From: Amborella trichopoda
Lineage: Eukaryota > Streptophyta > Magnoliopsida > Amborellales > Amborellaceae
Assembly (NCBI RefSeq): GCF_000471905.2
Contig: NW_006499905.1
Coordinates: 3,517,079 to 3,581,078, forward strand
Reading direction: 5' to 3'
DNA length: 64,000 nt
Both the position numbers and the translations under genes were made by a program. Each line of letters begins with the position of its first letter. Within the stretch, counting starts at the first letter, position 1. This document shows, in pieces, positions 12,862 to 26,045 of this stretch. The notes below the pieces were generated by a model. The model saw nothing but the letters and a program-made list of their open reading frames with translations. It was not told where the DNA came from and searched no databases.

Positions 12862-12916
12862 NNNNNNNNNNNNNNNNNNNNNNNNNNNNNNNNNNNNNNN
12901 NNNNNNNNNNNNNNNN
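12862..12916. other. Assembly gap (55 N)
   Basis: Run of N. Just right of it GAAATTTGTGGA (12,922) and TCCACAAATTTC (12,992) form a 12-bp inverted repeat; no gene is seen around it. Confidence 0.99.
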
Positions 12917-13136
12917 ACAAAGAAATTTGTGGAAATCATTGGCCTTGACGTACCACCTCACTATCTTACAAAGTCTAGCACAGAGTTGCTCTCCACAAAT
13001 TTCCTGATGAGTTCTTTTTGAGAAACATGTCATATTTTTCAAGCTCGCAATAAAGTCACTACCAATAACAGTTTTTCAAAAAAGATGCCATTCATTATTA
13101 AAGATTTACAAGATTTTTGTTAATTTTGCCAGGTTT

Positions 13137-13455
13137 TAAAAAGGACATGGTTTCTATGAGTCCACGGACACACGTGTAGAAATGCAGACCCTTTAATATA
13201 TTTTTTTTGGAAATGGAATTATTTAATCCTAATTTTTAGGAAATATATAATCTTTAACATATAAATTATAAATCTGTAAAAATAATTAAATTTTTGAAAA
13301 CTAAAAATGATATTTTTTGGATAAAATATTTGAACCTTTGATTTTACTTTTCTTTAGATGACTATTATTTATAGTGTAAATCTACACTTTCTTTGGTAGA
13401 TGGTGTAGATCTCCAAGCCTGCATAGTAACAAGTGCGGGCTTGGATGCACCAAAC
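13137..13455 (+). mobile_element. Family-G repeat, copy 3
   Basis: Starts near GGTTTCTATGAGTCCACGG and GTAGAAATGC, ends CATAGTAACAAGTGCGGGC. AT-rich middle like the other copies. Directly followed by a family-T copy. Confidence 0.55.
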
Positions 13456-13474
13456 AATTATCTTTTTTAAAATA

Positions 13475-13860
13475 GGAAAGTGTATATATAAGATGTCAAA
13501 ATTATACTATAGAAGTGAGATGCACCTCAAAAACCCATTATAAAAGGTTTTCACCAATGTTATAAAACTCTTCAATTCATCATTCCAGCTCGAGATGTAT
13601 AGATACGAAAGAAAAAAGAAAAAAAAAAAGAAGAAAAAGATTTCAAAACTTTAAAGTAGTGCATCTTGTAACATATTAGATAAGACCATCTAATTTCAAA
13701 ATTTTAAAGTGTTCATAGATCGGCACCACTTTTCGAGCTTTAAAAATAGTAATTAGGGGTGCAAATAGATTTTCAAGCCTTCTAAAAGTTTCGCCCCGTA
13801 GGGTTTGGAGGTGAACTTGGTCTGTTTAAAGCGGGCGCCTCATGTAAACCATAGCCTTTA
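13475..13860 (+). mobile_element. Family-T repeat, copy 3
   Basis: Left GTGTATATATAAGATG, right GCGCCTCATGTAAACC. Internal GAGATGCACCTCAAAAACCC and TAGTGCATCTTGTAACATAT. Confidence 0.65.
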
Positions 13861-13944
13861 AAATATGACTCATCACTTTTGAGTTTTGAGAGAGGACAAG
13901 TATATCATACTACAAGAAAGCATGATATGTGGTCCTGTCAAGGC

Positions 13945-14265
13945 GAACTGACACTACATTTTGATGATGGGCAGTGGAGATTAGTTGCACTCGGGTGCAT
14001 GAACCATTACCAACTAGGGCCGGAAATGGGCTGGCCATGGCCAGACACGGCTTAAAAAAATTAGGGCCTAGGCCACAAAATATGGACAAAAAGGTGGCCG
14101 AGGACCGGGCGGGATGGGGCCGTGCTTGGGCTAAGGTCAAGACAAAGCTGGCCTGCCCCAATGGGAACTAGGGCCCATCCTTGGACCAGACCATCGATAG
14201 CCCTAGGACCAACGTTTACTAACATCCATGCTCCTCCATAATCCCCATGGGCCATGGATAAACTC
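13945..14265 (+). repeat. GC-rich GGCC-type repeat
   Basis: Cluster of GGCCATGGCCAG, GGGCCTAGGCC and GGGCCC motifs in AT-rich surroundings, like 28,262-28,552. Open frames on both strands are compositional. Confidence 0.5.
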
Positions 14266-14934
14266 ATTATTAAAGTATGACATACTCACACACTTCACCT
14301 TTAAGAAGTTTTCTTTAACACTAGGTAAAAAGTTTTAATGCTGTTTGTCATGTCACTTGACCATACAATCACAAAATAACTTTAAAAAAGCTATATAATA
14401 CTATTATTTATTTTTTATATAAAAAGGTCATAATCACTCTAGCCTATTAGATGGGAAATTAGGAAGTTATGTAAATTAGGAAGTTATGTACTTCACCAGG
14501 CTCAAAGTCTAAAAGCATTTATTGAGATCCCAAATTATTTGTTTTTCTTCGATGGTAGCGGTTAATTTGATTTTTTTGTATTAAAAAGTAAATAGTCTTA
14601 TATTAATACAATCCCACAGCTAAAGCGCCACATTTCTTAATTTCTTGTGAGCTTGCAAATTCCCCCCACACCCCTTCCCTCCCTCTCTCACCTGTCTAAT
14701 GTGCGTGTCTATATGCATTGGATAGTCCAGTATACACTCATTGAGTTGCCAAAGTGCAAGGGATTTGAGACCTATGCCATGTTTTGTAATTTTGTTTTTT
14801 ATTTGGGGTAGATTTTGTCCATTCAGCTTTCTGCCTGTTATAAATAAGTAAAGTGCGATACCACATTTTATTGCTATCATCATTCATAGAAGAACTCTTA
14901 ACAAAAGAATAATTGTTTGCCTCAGTTACGAGGA

Positions 14935-15146
14935 ATTTGGTATGTACCTTTTAATTTATGTTTCTCAGATCATTTCTCAGTTTTATTAAATATTTCTTGT
15001 TAAACTTCTCTCTCTCTCTTAACTCCGAGAAAAAAAGGACCTGTTTACTTCTATGTCGAGGCGCCTGATATGTACTTTTTAATTTATGTTTCTTATAACA
15101 TTTCCCAATTTCATTGTATATTTCTTCTTTGAGTCCTCTCTCTCTC
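14935..15146 (+). repeat. Diverged tandem duplication, period about 127 bp
   Basis: ATATGTAC or GTATGTACC followed by TTTTAATTTATGTTTCT, then CATTTC, ATATTTCTT and CTCTCTCTC, occurs at 14,940 and 15,067. Confidence 0.6.
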
Positions 15147-15297
15147 ATGTTTCAGTGAGGTGGAATTTGTGCGCAGTAATGTGGTTTGTATACTAACGTC
15201 CACTTTTAAATAGGGTTGAAATATGTTATTTTAGTATTAAAATTTTTTGTGATCTTTTGAAAATTTATTTTCATATCTAATCATAAAATTTAAAGGG

Positions 15298-15550
15298 TTA
15301 AAAATAGTATAGATCCAGCAGATCTATAAAAACTTGATAATCTTGAAAATTGATAGTCTACAAAAATGCATTACAAGATGTACTATTTCCAATACTTGAA
15401 ATCAATTTTTTCCTATGTCCATATATCTTGAAATCGAGATGATCGATTTCAGGATTTTTGCATATCAAAACAACGTTTTTAAAAAATTTTGAGGTGCGCC
15501 TTAATTTGATTGTTTAGGGCCTCACCCAGATATAAATTTTTTCCTTACTT
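15298..15550 (-). mobile_element. Family-T repeat, copy 4 (inverted, partial)
   Basis: Reverse-complement signature TTACAAGATGTACTATTTCC and TTGAGGTGCGCC. Decayed related sequence also at 11,900-12,040. Confidence 0.5.
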
Positions 15551-18367
15551 ATTTTGTTTCTTTTAAATGACAAGAATGGTTTCTAATAATGTACGGGGAA
15601 ATACCCAAGGCGTCTTTCTAGCCCTATATTATATGGGTATGTTAAAAGGGTTATTTTGGTTTTTTATATTTGGAAAAAAAAAATTCTCAAAAATTTCAAG
15701 AGTCGATTGAGTACTCACCGGAAATAGAGAGAGAGAGAGAGAGAAATATGTAGGAAAGATAAATAATTAGGGTGAAGAGGATTTATTTATGGATAAATAA
15801 ATTCTTCATCTTTTCAATTGGAAGATCTCTTTCACTAAAATGAGGTGAAAACGGAGACGACCGATTTCTCTTCAATTTGGACATGATCCATGGAAAATGA
15901 TAATAGATGGAAGAATCTCCAGGAAATTATTTTTCAAGGAACAAAACAGTCCGTAAGTATTTTAGTTACATTATCGAACGATAAGAATTACATTACTTTT
16001 ACTTTATGACCAACCGATTCTAATCTTCTTGTAAAACAAAACTTACATTCATATGTAGCAATTGGGACATTCTTGATTGTTTAAAAGAAAAATATCACTT
16101 TTACTATTGACAAGTCGCAACTCTCAATAGATCCAACAAATCAAATAAAGTTATTAGCACGTTTAATCCACGTGAAAATGTTTTTTAGAAAATCTTTTCA
16201 CATGAAAAATTCTCTCATGCAGTTTAGTGTGGGAATATTTTCATATCAATTGATTTTGCTGCATCTTTTCACACCAATTAAAAACTAATTGATATTAAAA
16301 TATTCTTGCATTTAACCACATAAGAGAATTTTTTCATATAAATTTTTTTTCTAAAAAATATTTTCACACCAACCAAATGTGTGTTGTTTTATTTTTCTCT
16401 ATTGGTCAAGTCAACTTGCCTTGCAAGAAAAAGTATGAAAAGAGAATCTCTTGTAGCAAATTGGACGTCTCAGTGTTGATCCATAGGGGTGGTTGACTTA
16501 TATCCTTGTAATTCTTTTGAAAAATCAATGCCACTACCTAAAGAGAGCATGTATTGCATCATGTTTGCAGCTGAAAAGTTAGATATAGAATAGTTTTTCA
16601 ATATTGATTTAAATAAAAACTAAATGTATTTTTTATTTTTTCTTAAAATGTAAAGTCATGCAGTATTATCTCTACAACTGCTTAATTTTATTTAATTAGT
16701 TATTTCAAGGGGGTATGAACCCAGATCCACACTCTCATAACCAGTTCGGTCCCTCTAATTAGAATCTGGATCGGTAATCCCGGCTGAAAATCACTGGGTT
16801 TTACAACACTGAGAAAATTATTCGATGTGTAAGAGGAGTGAACTGTTGAACTACACCCCTGAATGCATCAAACATTTGCTTGAGTCTCATTTACCAGAAA
16901 AAAAAAAAACTCTTTATAAAAAGGCAAAATGAATGGTGCAAAATATATCAAATTTTATATTTTATTTTTTCATATTTATGTATCGAGATTATCCACTCGT
17001 AATTGGATCCAAAGGCTCTCTGGCTCACTTGACAAAACTGGATCCTTCAGTAAAATCCTACATAGCATTTTTAATTATTCTGTGAATTGTATTGCTTATG
17101 TAATAGCATGGCTAATCCTCACCCACATTGGAGGGAGGAGAGATCTTAGAGGATTTCTTCAAATGATTGGATAATCTACAAAAATTACCCTTATATTTTG
17201 TTTGAAAAGAATGATCACATGTAAAAGTATTTGTGTTAGTCCCACTTTTGCTATTATGTTATTGTTTGATAAATAAGTAAAGAGCGCGAAGCTTTGCTCC
17301 TGCAAGAGCATACTATGCATCTACTCCAGACCTACTTGGGAGGATTTGTCCAGTCCGAAATTTTGGAAACCATCTAAGAATTGCTAGATGATTATTTTCA
17401 AAAAAAAAAAAATGAATTTCAGGTTTTTTGTGTCTTAGATTTTGCCCTTGAAAAATTAGATGGTCTCTATTCAATCATGTGAGTTCAATTGGGATTTGTT
17501 TTTTATTCCGTTAGTATAAGGGTTGAAGATGTTACATTCACAAAATTTGGGGTACTACAATTACTCCTATATTGGATTTTACTAGAGGGAGAAAAAAAAG
17601 AGTATACTCCTGCAATAAAAGTAAAATTGAAGTATTATCTATTTTATCTTAGAGTAGATTTGATATTATTTTAAACGATCCACTATTTTTTGACATTGTT
17701 TTAAAAGATCAATCAAATTTACATTGTCCAACTAAAATTGACCGTATAAAAAATGATAATCTTGCTTCTACAAAAAAGTCGCCACCTTATAGAAACTGCA
17801 CATTGACTTCTCTCTATGCACATTGACTCATTTTGGTAAATTGTACAAACTACGCAGGTCCACTATCATTGGATATCGGATGGCACATCGGGAAGTAATT
17901 TTATTTGGACAATTCTTGGGCTTGCTAAGATTAGCCATCTTGGTTTATGGGCAACAAGGTATACTGAACGATTCTTTAATTACATATTATACTTCGGATT
18001 GAGATATGGTGAAATCCTATGGTTAAAAGATTAATGATCTGGATTGGAACCTCCAATCCAGATCCTATAAAATATCGAGAATCGAGCCGTTCCCTCGTGA
18101 ACTCGCCGGTTTATGCTAGTTCTCGAACAGAACCAGCCAATATCGAAAATCAGCCCATGAATTGGCTCGTTCATACTAGTTCTCTGACAGAACCACCCGC
18201 CGGTCCTGTCAATGCACTGGCTCACATTTGTTTTTTAATTTGTTGAACCAACCGGTTTTGGGTGGTTCTCTTATAGATTTAGCCGGTTTTATTAGATAAC
18301 ATGACATAACCGGCCCCATTTTATTTTTGTTTTAATTTTTTCAAATTGCCGTTTCATGGAACCAAAT
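15551..18367. other. Unassigned region
   Basis: AT-rich. (GA)n at 15,725-15,744. A hAT-like right end (GGGTTTTACAACACTG) at 16,798 lacks a partner. An AACCGG/GGTTC-rich block at 18,030-18,320 is MITE-like. No gene seen. Confidence 0.5.
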
Positions 18368-18467
18368 CGAAAATCTAGATGGGTGATCCATGTCGCCGAT
18401 CTAATTTTTGAAACCTTCGAAAATCTAGATGGGTGATCCAAGTCGCCGATCTAATTTTTGAAACCTT
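18368..18467 (+). repeat. 50-bp direct tandem duplication
   Basis: GAAAATCTAGATGGGTGATC to TAATTTTTGAAACCTT is repeated back to back with one mismatch (CATGTCG, CAAGTCG). Confidence 0.9.
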
Positions 18468-19189
18468 GTTGAAATGAGTTGGTTGGCATATGAAGTGTTA
18501 GATACACGAGGCGGCATCTACATATAAAAGCATATTGGGCTCCTTCCCATAATATAGGAATGGTTTTGATAAACAAATAGGCCAAAATGCTCCTTATCTT
18601 TCAAGGACATTTAGGTCATTTTACTTTATTATAAATTATTCTTTTAGTTGCCCCCTTTTAAGGAGTAGGTATGTAGTAAATTTCATGTCAAAATAACTTA
18701 CACAAATAATAATAATAATATTGTGTTTGATATTTTCACTAAAGCTTTCAAGCTGTCCACTTAGATAGGATGATTGAGAATGGTAGTTAGCTTCATATGT
18801 GCGTGGTACCAGTTATAAAGTGTTCCCAAACAAAATATGGGGTGATACATTTTTAAAATAATTAAATGTAAATAATTAATAATTATATATCATATAAAAT
18901 TACAAAATATTTAGGAATATGCACGACTGTGAAAATTTACTAAGAAAATAAAATTTAAAACTCCTTATTAAAGTTCTAAATTTCATAAGACTTGTTGGCA
19001 CTCGGAATGGACATAATTGGATTTAGAACTTGTTTATGTATGCTGTAAAATTGGATTTGAGCATTTTCTTTCTCACTAGGAAGAGTATGTATTTTATTTT
19101 TTTATTTTAGAAGTTAGAAAGAAGAGTACATATTCTAATCATTGTGAAAGAGAGAAATATGATAGATTTTGCTCTTTTTATTTTGTTTG
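18468..19189. other. AT-rich, nothing recognised
   Basis: No open frame with family resemblance and no clear repeat. Confidence 0.5.
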
Positions 19190-19400
19190 GACAAATGTTC
19201 CAAACTTTTATTGATGACTAATTAAAAGAGATTACATCAGAGGAGATCTAAAGTGACGGCAACGAAGCACCTCCTTTAGCCAAAGAGTTAGCTAGCGAGT
19301 TTGCTTCTCGATAAACATGAGAGAAGAAAAAAGAAAATGGTTCGACCAGATCCATGATTTTCAACCAAAGATTTTACTCTATTTTTATTTATTTATTTAG
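19190..19400 (-). mobile_element. LINE 3'-end fragment
   Basis: Matches the 3' end of the LINE at 43,560-43,760: TTTATTGATGACTAATTAAAAG, CTTTAGCCAAAGAGTTAGC and TCTCGATAAACATGAG lie in the same order. A 5'-truncated or decayed insertion; no coding part remains. Confidence 0.6.
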
Positions 19401-19544
19401 CAATATGTTCGTAAACTTTTAGTTTATTCAACCTGGAGAATGAGGAGAACTTCAATTGCTCATCAATTTTCTTTTTTTGAAAAAGCATTGATAAATAAGC
19501 TAAAAATTCAAGATCCGGTTTCTATCCGATCAACCCTACATATG

Positions 19545-19800
19545 AAGAAATGTGGGCCTTTTAATAAATCTATTTTTGAGGTGAATTTTAAGACTTAATT
19601 TTTAAGAACAAATAATCTCTAACATGGAGATCATGAATATGAAAAAATAAATAATTTTTAAAAATTAAAAATAATAGTTCTAGCTAGAAAACAATTGGAC
19701 TGTTAATTTCCATTATTTTTAAGATGGAACACCCACTTGCATCTATCTTTAAGATGGATGCTTTACAGTTTTTGGACCGCATATGTACAGACTGCATGAA
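19545..19800 (+). mobile_element. Family-G repeat, copy 4
   Basis: Shares CTCTAACATGGAGATCATGA, CATCTATCTTTAAGATGGAT and GACCGCATATGTACA with the other copies. Confidence 0.6.
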
Positions 19801-21121
19801 ATAATTTTCCAAAAGGTAATTACATAAGAATTAAATGCATGGATGACGTGGTAGACTTTCTTAAAGGGTTTAAACTCACTTTATGAACTATGTTAAAATC
19901 CAGATCAGATCACTTTCAAACTGTAAAGGGTAAACAAATCAAATTGATGTGTTTAACGAATAAAATAATCAAGTTAATGTGGCGACACAGGTTGTCTTAT
20001 CAAAAAACACTCTAATTAGGTTATCAAAATTCTCCTTTAAAGACAAAGGTTTTTTGAATAAGCCAAAATAGAGAACGTATATAATGATACTATTTACCCT
20101 TCGTATAAAGTGGTCACAATTATTCTTGACCATTGGATATGAAATTCAGTGGCTACATTTATTTTATTGACCAAGCTCAAAGTTCAAAAGAAATTTTTTC
20201 GAACTTTGTGACACACCCAAGCTAGCAGATTTCACATGCGACGGTTGTAAGTAATTGAGACCTCCCTGTACTAAAGGTAAATGGTATCATTGTATATAAT
20301 CCCGCTAAAATATCATTATATTACGTAATTTTTGTTTTTTTAAAAAAAACTTCCATCAATGTTCTGGCCTGAGGCTATTTACTTGGATGAGTCCTAATTG
20401 ACTCATGAGGGGTAGTATACATGGCCAAAAAACCCTAAAAAAAAAGAATCATTAAAAATAAAATAAAAAAATAAAAATGAACAAAAACAACATAAAATTT
20501 CAAATGTGAAAAATATATATTACAAAGATTGATTTACAATTGGAGACATGTTAAAAGAATCCAAAAAAAAAGGAGAAAAATACAAAAATGGGGCATATGA
20601 CCAGAAAAACTCACAAATCATCGACAAAAACACCCAACTTACATATAAAATACTTATATTTGATTCTACCATTTGATATAATTTTATAAATTTTTTGTTT
20701 TTGATTAACCCGAGTTTTACCTCAGTAGTCGGCTCCAAATGGACTTGCCCGAGTTTTGAAGCATGACTTTCATAAAAAGTTTTAAAGTTACCGTTACTAT
20801 GTTATTTATGTCAATTTTGTGATTGAATATTTCTTCTTTTGAACAGAAACGAAAAAAACAAGGTAATAATCTTTGTTTACTAGTTGATCACTAACATTGT
20901 GAAGTGAAATTCTCCATTCTATATTGAAAATAAATACAATTGATCATCCTTCCCAACATAATATAAACCCACGCAAAGACAGATGTTTATTTAGCCCTGT
21001 TTTTTAAATTCGAATCCGAACATATCATGTCTTTTCGAATGAATAATTTTATGGCACTCTATTTTATTTGACCTTTTCCTTTTTGGCTCCATTTATTTTA
21101 TTTAAATTAGAGATTGTCTAG
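19801..21121. other. AT-rich, nothing recognised
   Basis: The 72-codon minus frame at 20,738-20,520 has no supporting features. Confidence 0.5.
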
Positions 21122-21490
21122 GAAAAAGTTTATATAAGGATGCAATCTTATAATGTAGAACTATGGATGCACTTCAAAATTCCATGGGAAACTATGGTTT
21201 TAATGTTGAAAAGCCGTTTGATTGATCATCTCGACATTGAGATGCATGACCATGAAAAATAAAAAGATTTTAAGTCTAAAAAATAGTGTATTTTACAACA
21301 TATTATCTACACCATCCATTTTCAAGATTTTAATATATTTATAGATCTACTTGATTTTAATTATTTTTTAAATTTAAAATTTTATATAAAAATAGATTTT
21401 TAGATAATCCTAAGAACATTTTACATCAAAATTATATACCATGATAAAATTTGAAGGTGCACCTTACTTCTACAGCTATGGATGCATCCG
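21122..21490 (+). mobile_element. Family-T repeat, copy 5
   Basis: Left AAAGTTTATATAAGGATGC. Internal GATGCACTTCAAAATTCC and TAGTGTATTTTACAACATAT. Ends near GGTGCACCTTACTTC. Confidence 0.6.
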
Positions 21491-21959
21491 TATGCCAACT
21501 GCACCCTTACTTTTAATATAAGGAGGTTACAATTACTTGTAACAATCCCAAAATTCGAAATTTTTTTTTTTAAAGTTTGAATTTGGTTCATATAATAAAA
21601 TGTAGCCATCCACTTTTACGTCCAATGGTCAAAATTAATTATGACTATCTTAAACCAAAGATAAATTATACTCACGCCTCAAATTTACTCATAGATTGCT
21701 ACACATGAATAGCTAAACAGGTTGTCACCTATCTTATTGTCATTAAATTATTTTTTTAATTAGTTAACTCATGCGACATCAAGCCAAAAATAAAAAATGG
21801 GATAAGGCCCACACATTTGATTAAATTTTTAAAGGACTTGCCGATCCTTAGGAATTTGTTTGATAGATAAGGAGGGTTTAGCGTGTCCGTAACCACATGT
21901 GTACCACTAAGAAAGAGGTATCAGTTACTTTAATTTTGATATCATCAGTAGATGGCAGT

Positions 21960-22448
21960 CCTACATCGAAGTCCTCGTAAGGCCTCAGATTGGGGGTTTT
22001 AGTAAACCTACCATCGTTTTTTAGGCAGTAGTTTTCGCAGTAGTATTGGTGGATGGTAATGAAGAATGGAGTCGAGTGATGGTTTCCGGAAAATTCTTTT
22101 TATATGTATTTTTATCATAAGGTAATTTCTACATACCACGAAAATTGATAGTAAATAATTTCCTTGCTGGTTGGTCGTAGCCCGATTTTGGGTGCACCAC
22201 GTATATTGTGCATTGATAGTGCTTTAATTTTTGTTTGTGGAGTATGATTGTGCTACGAGAGTTTCTATTTTACTTTCTCTTGATTTCATTGTATTCAAAT
22301 TTACTACCCCATATATTTGATTCTTGGGTGTACGGATTTTCATGGAATCGATATGTTAGGTGAAAGGTGAGCTGGTTTCGAGGTGTTAGATTTGTTGTAG
22401 TGAGGTATTCACTACAACAAGGGTTGATCAACATAGTCTCGGTTACCA
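21960..22448 (+). repeat. 5' LTR of copia element (left edge approximate)
   Basis: Aligns with 24,560-25,081. Ends ...CTCGGTTACCA, directly before the primer-binding site. The LTRs differ at many positions, so the insertion is old. Confidence 0.65.
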
Positions 22449-22453
22449 AGAAA

Positions 22454-22465
22454 TAATATCAGAGC
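22454..22465 (+). promoter_or_regulatory. Primer-binding site, initiator tRNA-Met type, degenerate
   Basis: TAATATCAGAGC matches the copia primer-binding site TGGTATCAGAGC at 10 of 12 positions and lies six bases after the LTR. Confidence 0.6.
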
Positions 22466-22476
22466 TCAAGGGAAGT

Positions 22477-23190
22477 GTTTAGTGATTTAAAAAAATTCGA
22501 GAGAAGTTTGGTGGAAGAAATGATTCCGAACTATGGAAAATAAAAGTTCATGATATATTGGTAAAACAAGGTTTTTATAAGGCACTACAGGGAATATCTA
22601 GGAAACAAAAAAAAAATAAGGATGATGATTGGGAAGAATTGGATAGGAAAGCCCTTGCCACAATTCACGTTTGTTTAGTGAATGAGATACTATTTTTTAT
22701 AGTAGGTGAAAAGGCGGCTGCCGATTTATGGGCAAAGCTAGAAAGCTTGTACCAAACTAAATCCCTCACAAAGAAAATTGTATTTTTTGAGGATGAGAGA
22801 TGTATGAAAGTATCGAAACACTTGAGTGACAACATTATTTTTCAACTCAAGAGTATCAAGGTCAGGATGGATGAGAAAGATAAGTTGGTAACATTGCTAT
22901 GTTCATTACCAGAATCTTCTGATAATAAACAATTTAGAATCCCTCAAATTAGATTTTGTTTGTAGTGCTCTACTTGCCAATGAACTTCGAAAGAAGGTAT
23001 CGATGGATGATTCAATGGGCTCAAGAATGGATGTACTTCTAGTAAGAGGCCGGTTGGATGAACGGGTTGGTTCATAAAGAGATTCCTCAAGCACTCGATC
23101 AAATTCAAGGCGGTCTTGTGACAAAGGTTGTTGGTTTTATAGCAAGCCCGGGTACATGAATAAAAATTTTTGGCAAAGAAAAATGACGAA
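22477..23190 (+). pseudogene. Copia gag, broken
   Basis: KFGGRNDSELWKIKVHDILV, KQGFYKAL and ADLWAKLESLYQTKSL are the copia gag (UBN2) core. The frame ends at 22965. It resumes in another frame with ALLANELRRKVSMDDSMGSR and a zinc-knuckle remnant CWFYSKPGYMNKNFW, in which the second Cys is Tyr. Confidence 0.82.
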
Positions 23191-23341
23191 TTCCTCAAAG
23201 GGTTCATGTTTGGGAATGGAATGGCAAGGTGGGAATGGAACGGCAAGGTGAAGCCAAGAATGAGGCTCATCAATATCCGGTTTTGTTGAAGAAGAGGTGT
23301 TGATGGTGGAATGTAATCCCATGTGCTATCAAAGCTGAATA

Positions 23342-23563
23342 CTTGATAGTGGAGCCACACATTATATGTGCACGCATAGATCGTGGTTTGATGCATACGA
23401 GCCATGTGAGAGTGGTTTGGCGTTAATGGGAAATAATTCAATGAGTAAAACAATCGCAATGGGTTTGATTCGCATAAAGATGTATGATGGAATGGTTCGA
23501 ACTCTTGAAAATGTGGGACCTGTGCCGGATTTAAAGAAGAGTTTGATTTCACTTTCTTATTGA
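23342..23563 (+). pseudogene. Copia protease remnant
   Basis: LDSGATHYMCTHRSWFDAYE carries the Asp-Ser-Gly active-site triad, then LALMGNN, IKMYDGMVRTLENV and VPDLKKSLISL, as in TNT1-type copia elements. Stop at 23561-23563. The following bases still read GGVLKVSKGALVIM. Integrase never follows. Confidence 0.82.
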
Positions 23564-24559
23564 GATATAGAATGCTTCAAATTTACTAGGCAAGGTGGAG
23601 TGCTCAAAGTTTCAAAAGGGGCTCTGGTTATTATGGAGTCCAGGAAAGAAACTTGCATAAATTATTGGGGAATACAATTGTAAGTGAAAAGATAAATTTG
23701 ATTGTAGAAGAAGAAGAAGCTTGGCAAGAGGTTCGTAGTTTGGCAATGAAAGATCTTGGTGGCGTAAAGTAAGGTCTTAATGAGATAATCGGCAAGGTAG
23801 AAAAATTGAAGATTTGAGGCTTTCACAAGAGGGTGTGAAGTTAGAAGTACCTCATGAATTTCCTTTGGGCCAATGTTCAAAATTTAGTGAAGTACCGATG
23901 TGACTAGTGTTGTATATTACTTTAGTGTTAATTTTGATCATTTCCATGGTTTGTATAAGATTTGTTATTTCACTTGTTTGTGATTTTCTTGATTGGCTTG
24001 TGTTTTAGCCTAGGAAGAAAATTTTGGAATAAAGTGAAATGGATACTTTACAATTTGAGAAGTACGGACAAGTATTGCCAAGGTTCTGAACACAAACAAG
24101 GCCCTGTGGGAGAGACTTATGTAAGGGATCTCGAAAACATGAGATCACACTCCTGTTGTGCTTGTAGGTGTGTAGGAAATGATTCACCTAGAGTATGTGT
24201 GAAGGTGAGATGGCCTCAAGAACTTAAGAATGGAAGTGTTGAAGGTGGAGTTTGAATGAGAAGCACAAGCATGAAAGAAGATGAGCAATGCATGCTCATA
24301 GAGGTTGTTGGGCTAGAGAGCTTGCAGCATTGGCTAAGTTTTCTAAGTTCTTCAAGAAAGAAATAACTGGATACTGTTGGCAAGGTAAGGATGTGATTTT
24401 GCATCAAGGTTTGACCTATGGCATTTCTCTCAATGACAAAGGCTATTTTCGTCACATAACATATGACTTTTATAGAAGTTTCATTGTATAGTGAGAGAAA
24501 GGTGAGGTTTTTGAGTGGGAGGCTGTTGTTGAGAGAAAGAAGATCAGTTTTGGGGAAGA

Positions 24560-25081
24560 ATAGATATTTGAGGTCTAGGCAAACCCTAGTTTCATAGTGG
24601 CCTTGTAGTGGACCGGATTTCATCGGCGTTTCTTCGTAGGGATGGTGTTGGCCGACGGTAATGAAGAAGTGAGTCGATTGATGGTTTTTTTGTGGTATGA
24701 AAATTTCATTTTGTGCTTTTTCTCTTCCATTGTAAGGCAATCTCTACATACCCCAAAACTTGTAATTCTTCCATTGATAGTGACTAATTTTCTTGCTGGT
24801 TGCTTGTGGCTATAGCCCGATTTTGGGTGAACCACGTATATTGTATATTGATGGTGCTTTGATTTTGCTTTTTGTGTATGGTTGTGCCATTAGAGCTTCT
24901 ATTTTACTTTCTCTTGATTTGATAATATTCAAATATACTACAACATATATTTGATTCTTGAGAGTATGGATTTTATTGTAATCAATTTACCAGTGAAAGG
25001 TGAGTTGGTTTTGAGGTGTTAGATCTGTTGTAGTGGGGGGTTCAGCACAACAAGGGGTGATCAAGGTAGTCTCAGTTCCCA
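24560..25081 (+). repeat. 3' LTR of copia element (left edge approximate)
   Basis: Matches 21,960-22,448 and ends ...CTCAGTTCCCA. The bases beyond belong to the neighbouring gypsy remnant. Confidence 0.65.
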
Positions 25082-26045
25082 ATAGTGGTGCACACTTTAT
25101 TAGATTGGTTACCATTGCCATGTTTGAAACTGGTTGTGTCGCTAGGTCCACTCTAGCCACCATGATCCATGTCACCACATGCAGTGCTCAAGAGGATGGC
25201 TAAATCCAGCCTTACCGCATAAATGTGGTACTTGTGGTGCTCATGCCAATTACTGAACTTCCTCTTCCTTGCCCCACTTGGACTAACTAGATGTTCCATT
25301 GCATCACCACTCATCATTGGTCATGAGAGTCTTTATTTAATTCCACTGAATTGCTGGTAAGGTTCCTTCTACTATCGGTCTCTACAACCCTCACCTCTAT
25401 GATTCTTAGCTTAGGCTCCTCCCAAACCCCAATGCTAGTTTCTACCGATTGTAGTGTATTTATTAGTTGCATTGAGCAATCTTATACAGAGGTCTCATCC
25501 TCCTCAACTAGTTGAACTTGAGGGGCTGCTTTTGTGGGTAGCTCCTCAAGGGTTATTCCTCACAAAGGAAACAGCTTGAGAAGGCCTTCCAAGGTACCTC
25601 TCCTTCTTTGTATACCCCTTCTCAGGTCTAGCCCATGCATTGCAGCTCTCTTACTGTTGGACCTTTAAGGCTCACCCCACCCCATGGATCATTTCCATAT
25701 CACCACGAGAAATATAGTCTACCATTCTCTTAGCGACCACCATATTAGTGGTCAAGTCTCACATAGCTTGCACCCTCAACAAGATCAGCACAACCTTGAA
25801 ACCCAGAAACAAACTTGAACAATCAATCCTCCTCATCATGGCATGAATGTCCAACATGAGAGATGAAAACTTCTTCATGTCCCTCCTCATTGATCCATTT
25901 GTCAAAGCTTTTTTGGTGGTTGCATTGCTTGGCAAAAAAAAAAACAATCCTCGAACTCTTATTTCAAGGCCTCCCAAATGCTTACCTTGTGCCTTGAAGT
26001 TTGCATGACCTGCATCCTAAACTAGAGTTTAGCATCTCCATTGAG

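Larger units (their letters stand above)
21960..25081 (+). mobile_element. Ty1/copia element, gag and protease only, between two LTRs
   Basis: Related LTR-like ends lie at about 21,960-22,448 and 24,560-25,081 (shared blocks TAGCCCGATTTTGGGTG, CCACGTATATTGT, TCTATTTTACTTTCTCTTGA). The interior is about 2.1 kb, against about 4.5 kb in full copia elements. It holds a broken gag and the protease, with no integrase, reverse transcriptase or RNase H. LTR outer ends and target duplication are not sharply defined. Abuts gypsy sequence on the right. Confidence 0.8.

Noticed and set aside
13910-14267. Overlapping frames on both strands
   Set aside because: Caused by the GC-rich GGCC repeat; no domain.
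22944-23552. 202-codon minus frame opposite copia gag and protease
   Set aside because: The antisense of real gag/protease motifs; no independent support.
24216-24740. 174-codon minus frame
   Set aside because: Antisense of the copia 3' region and LTR; no recognised domain.
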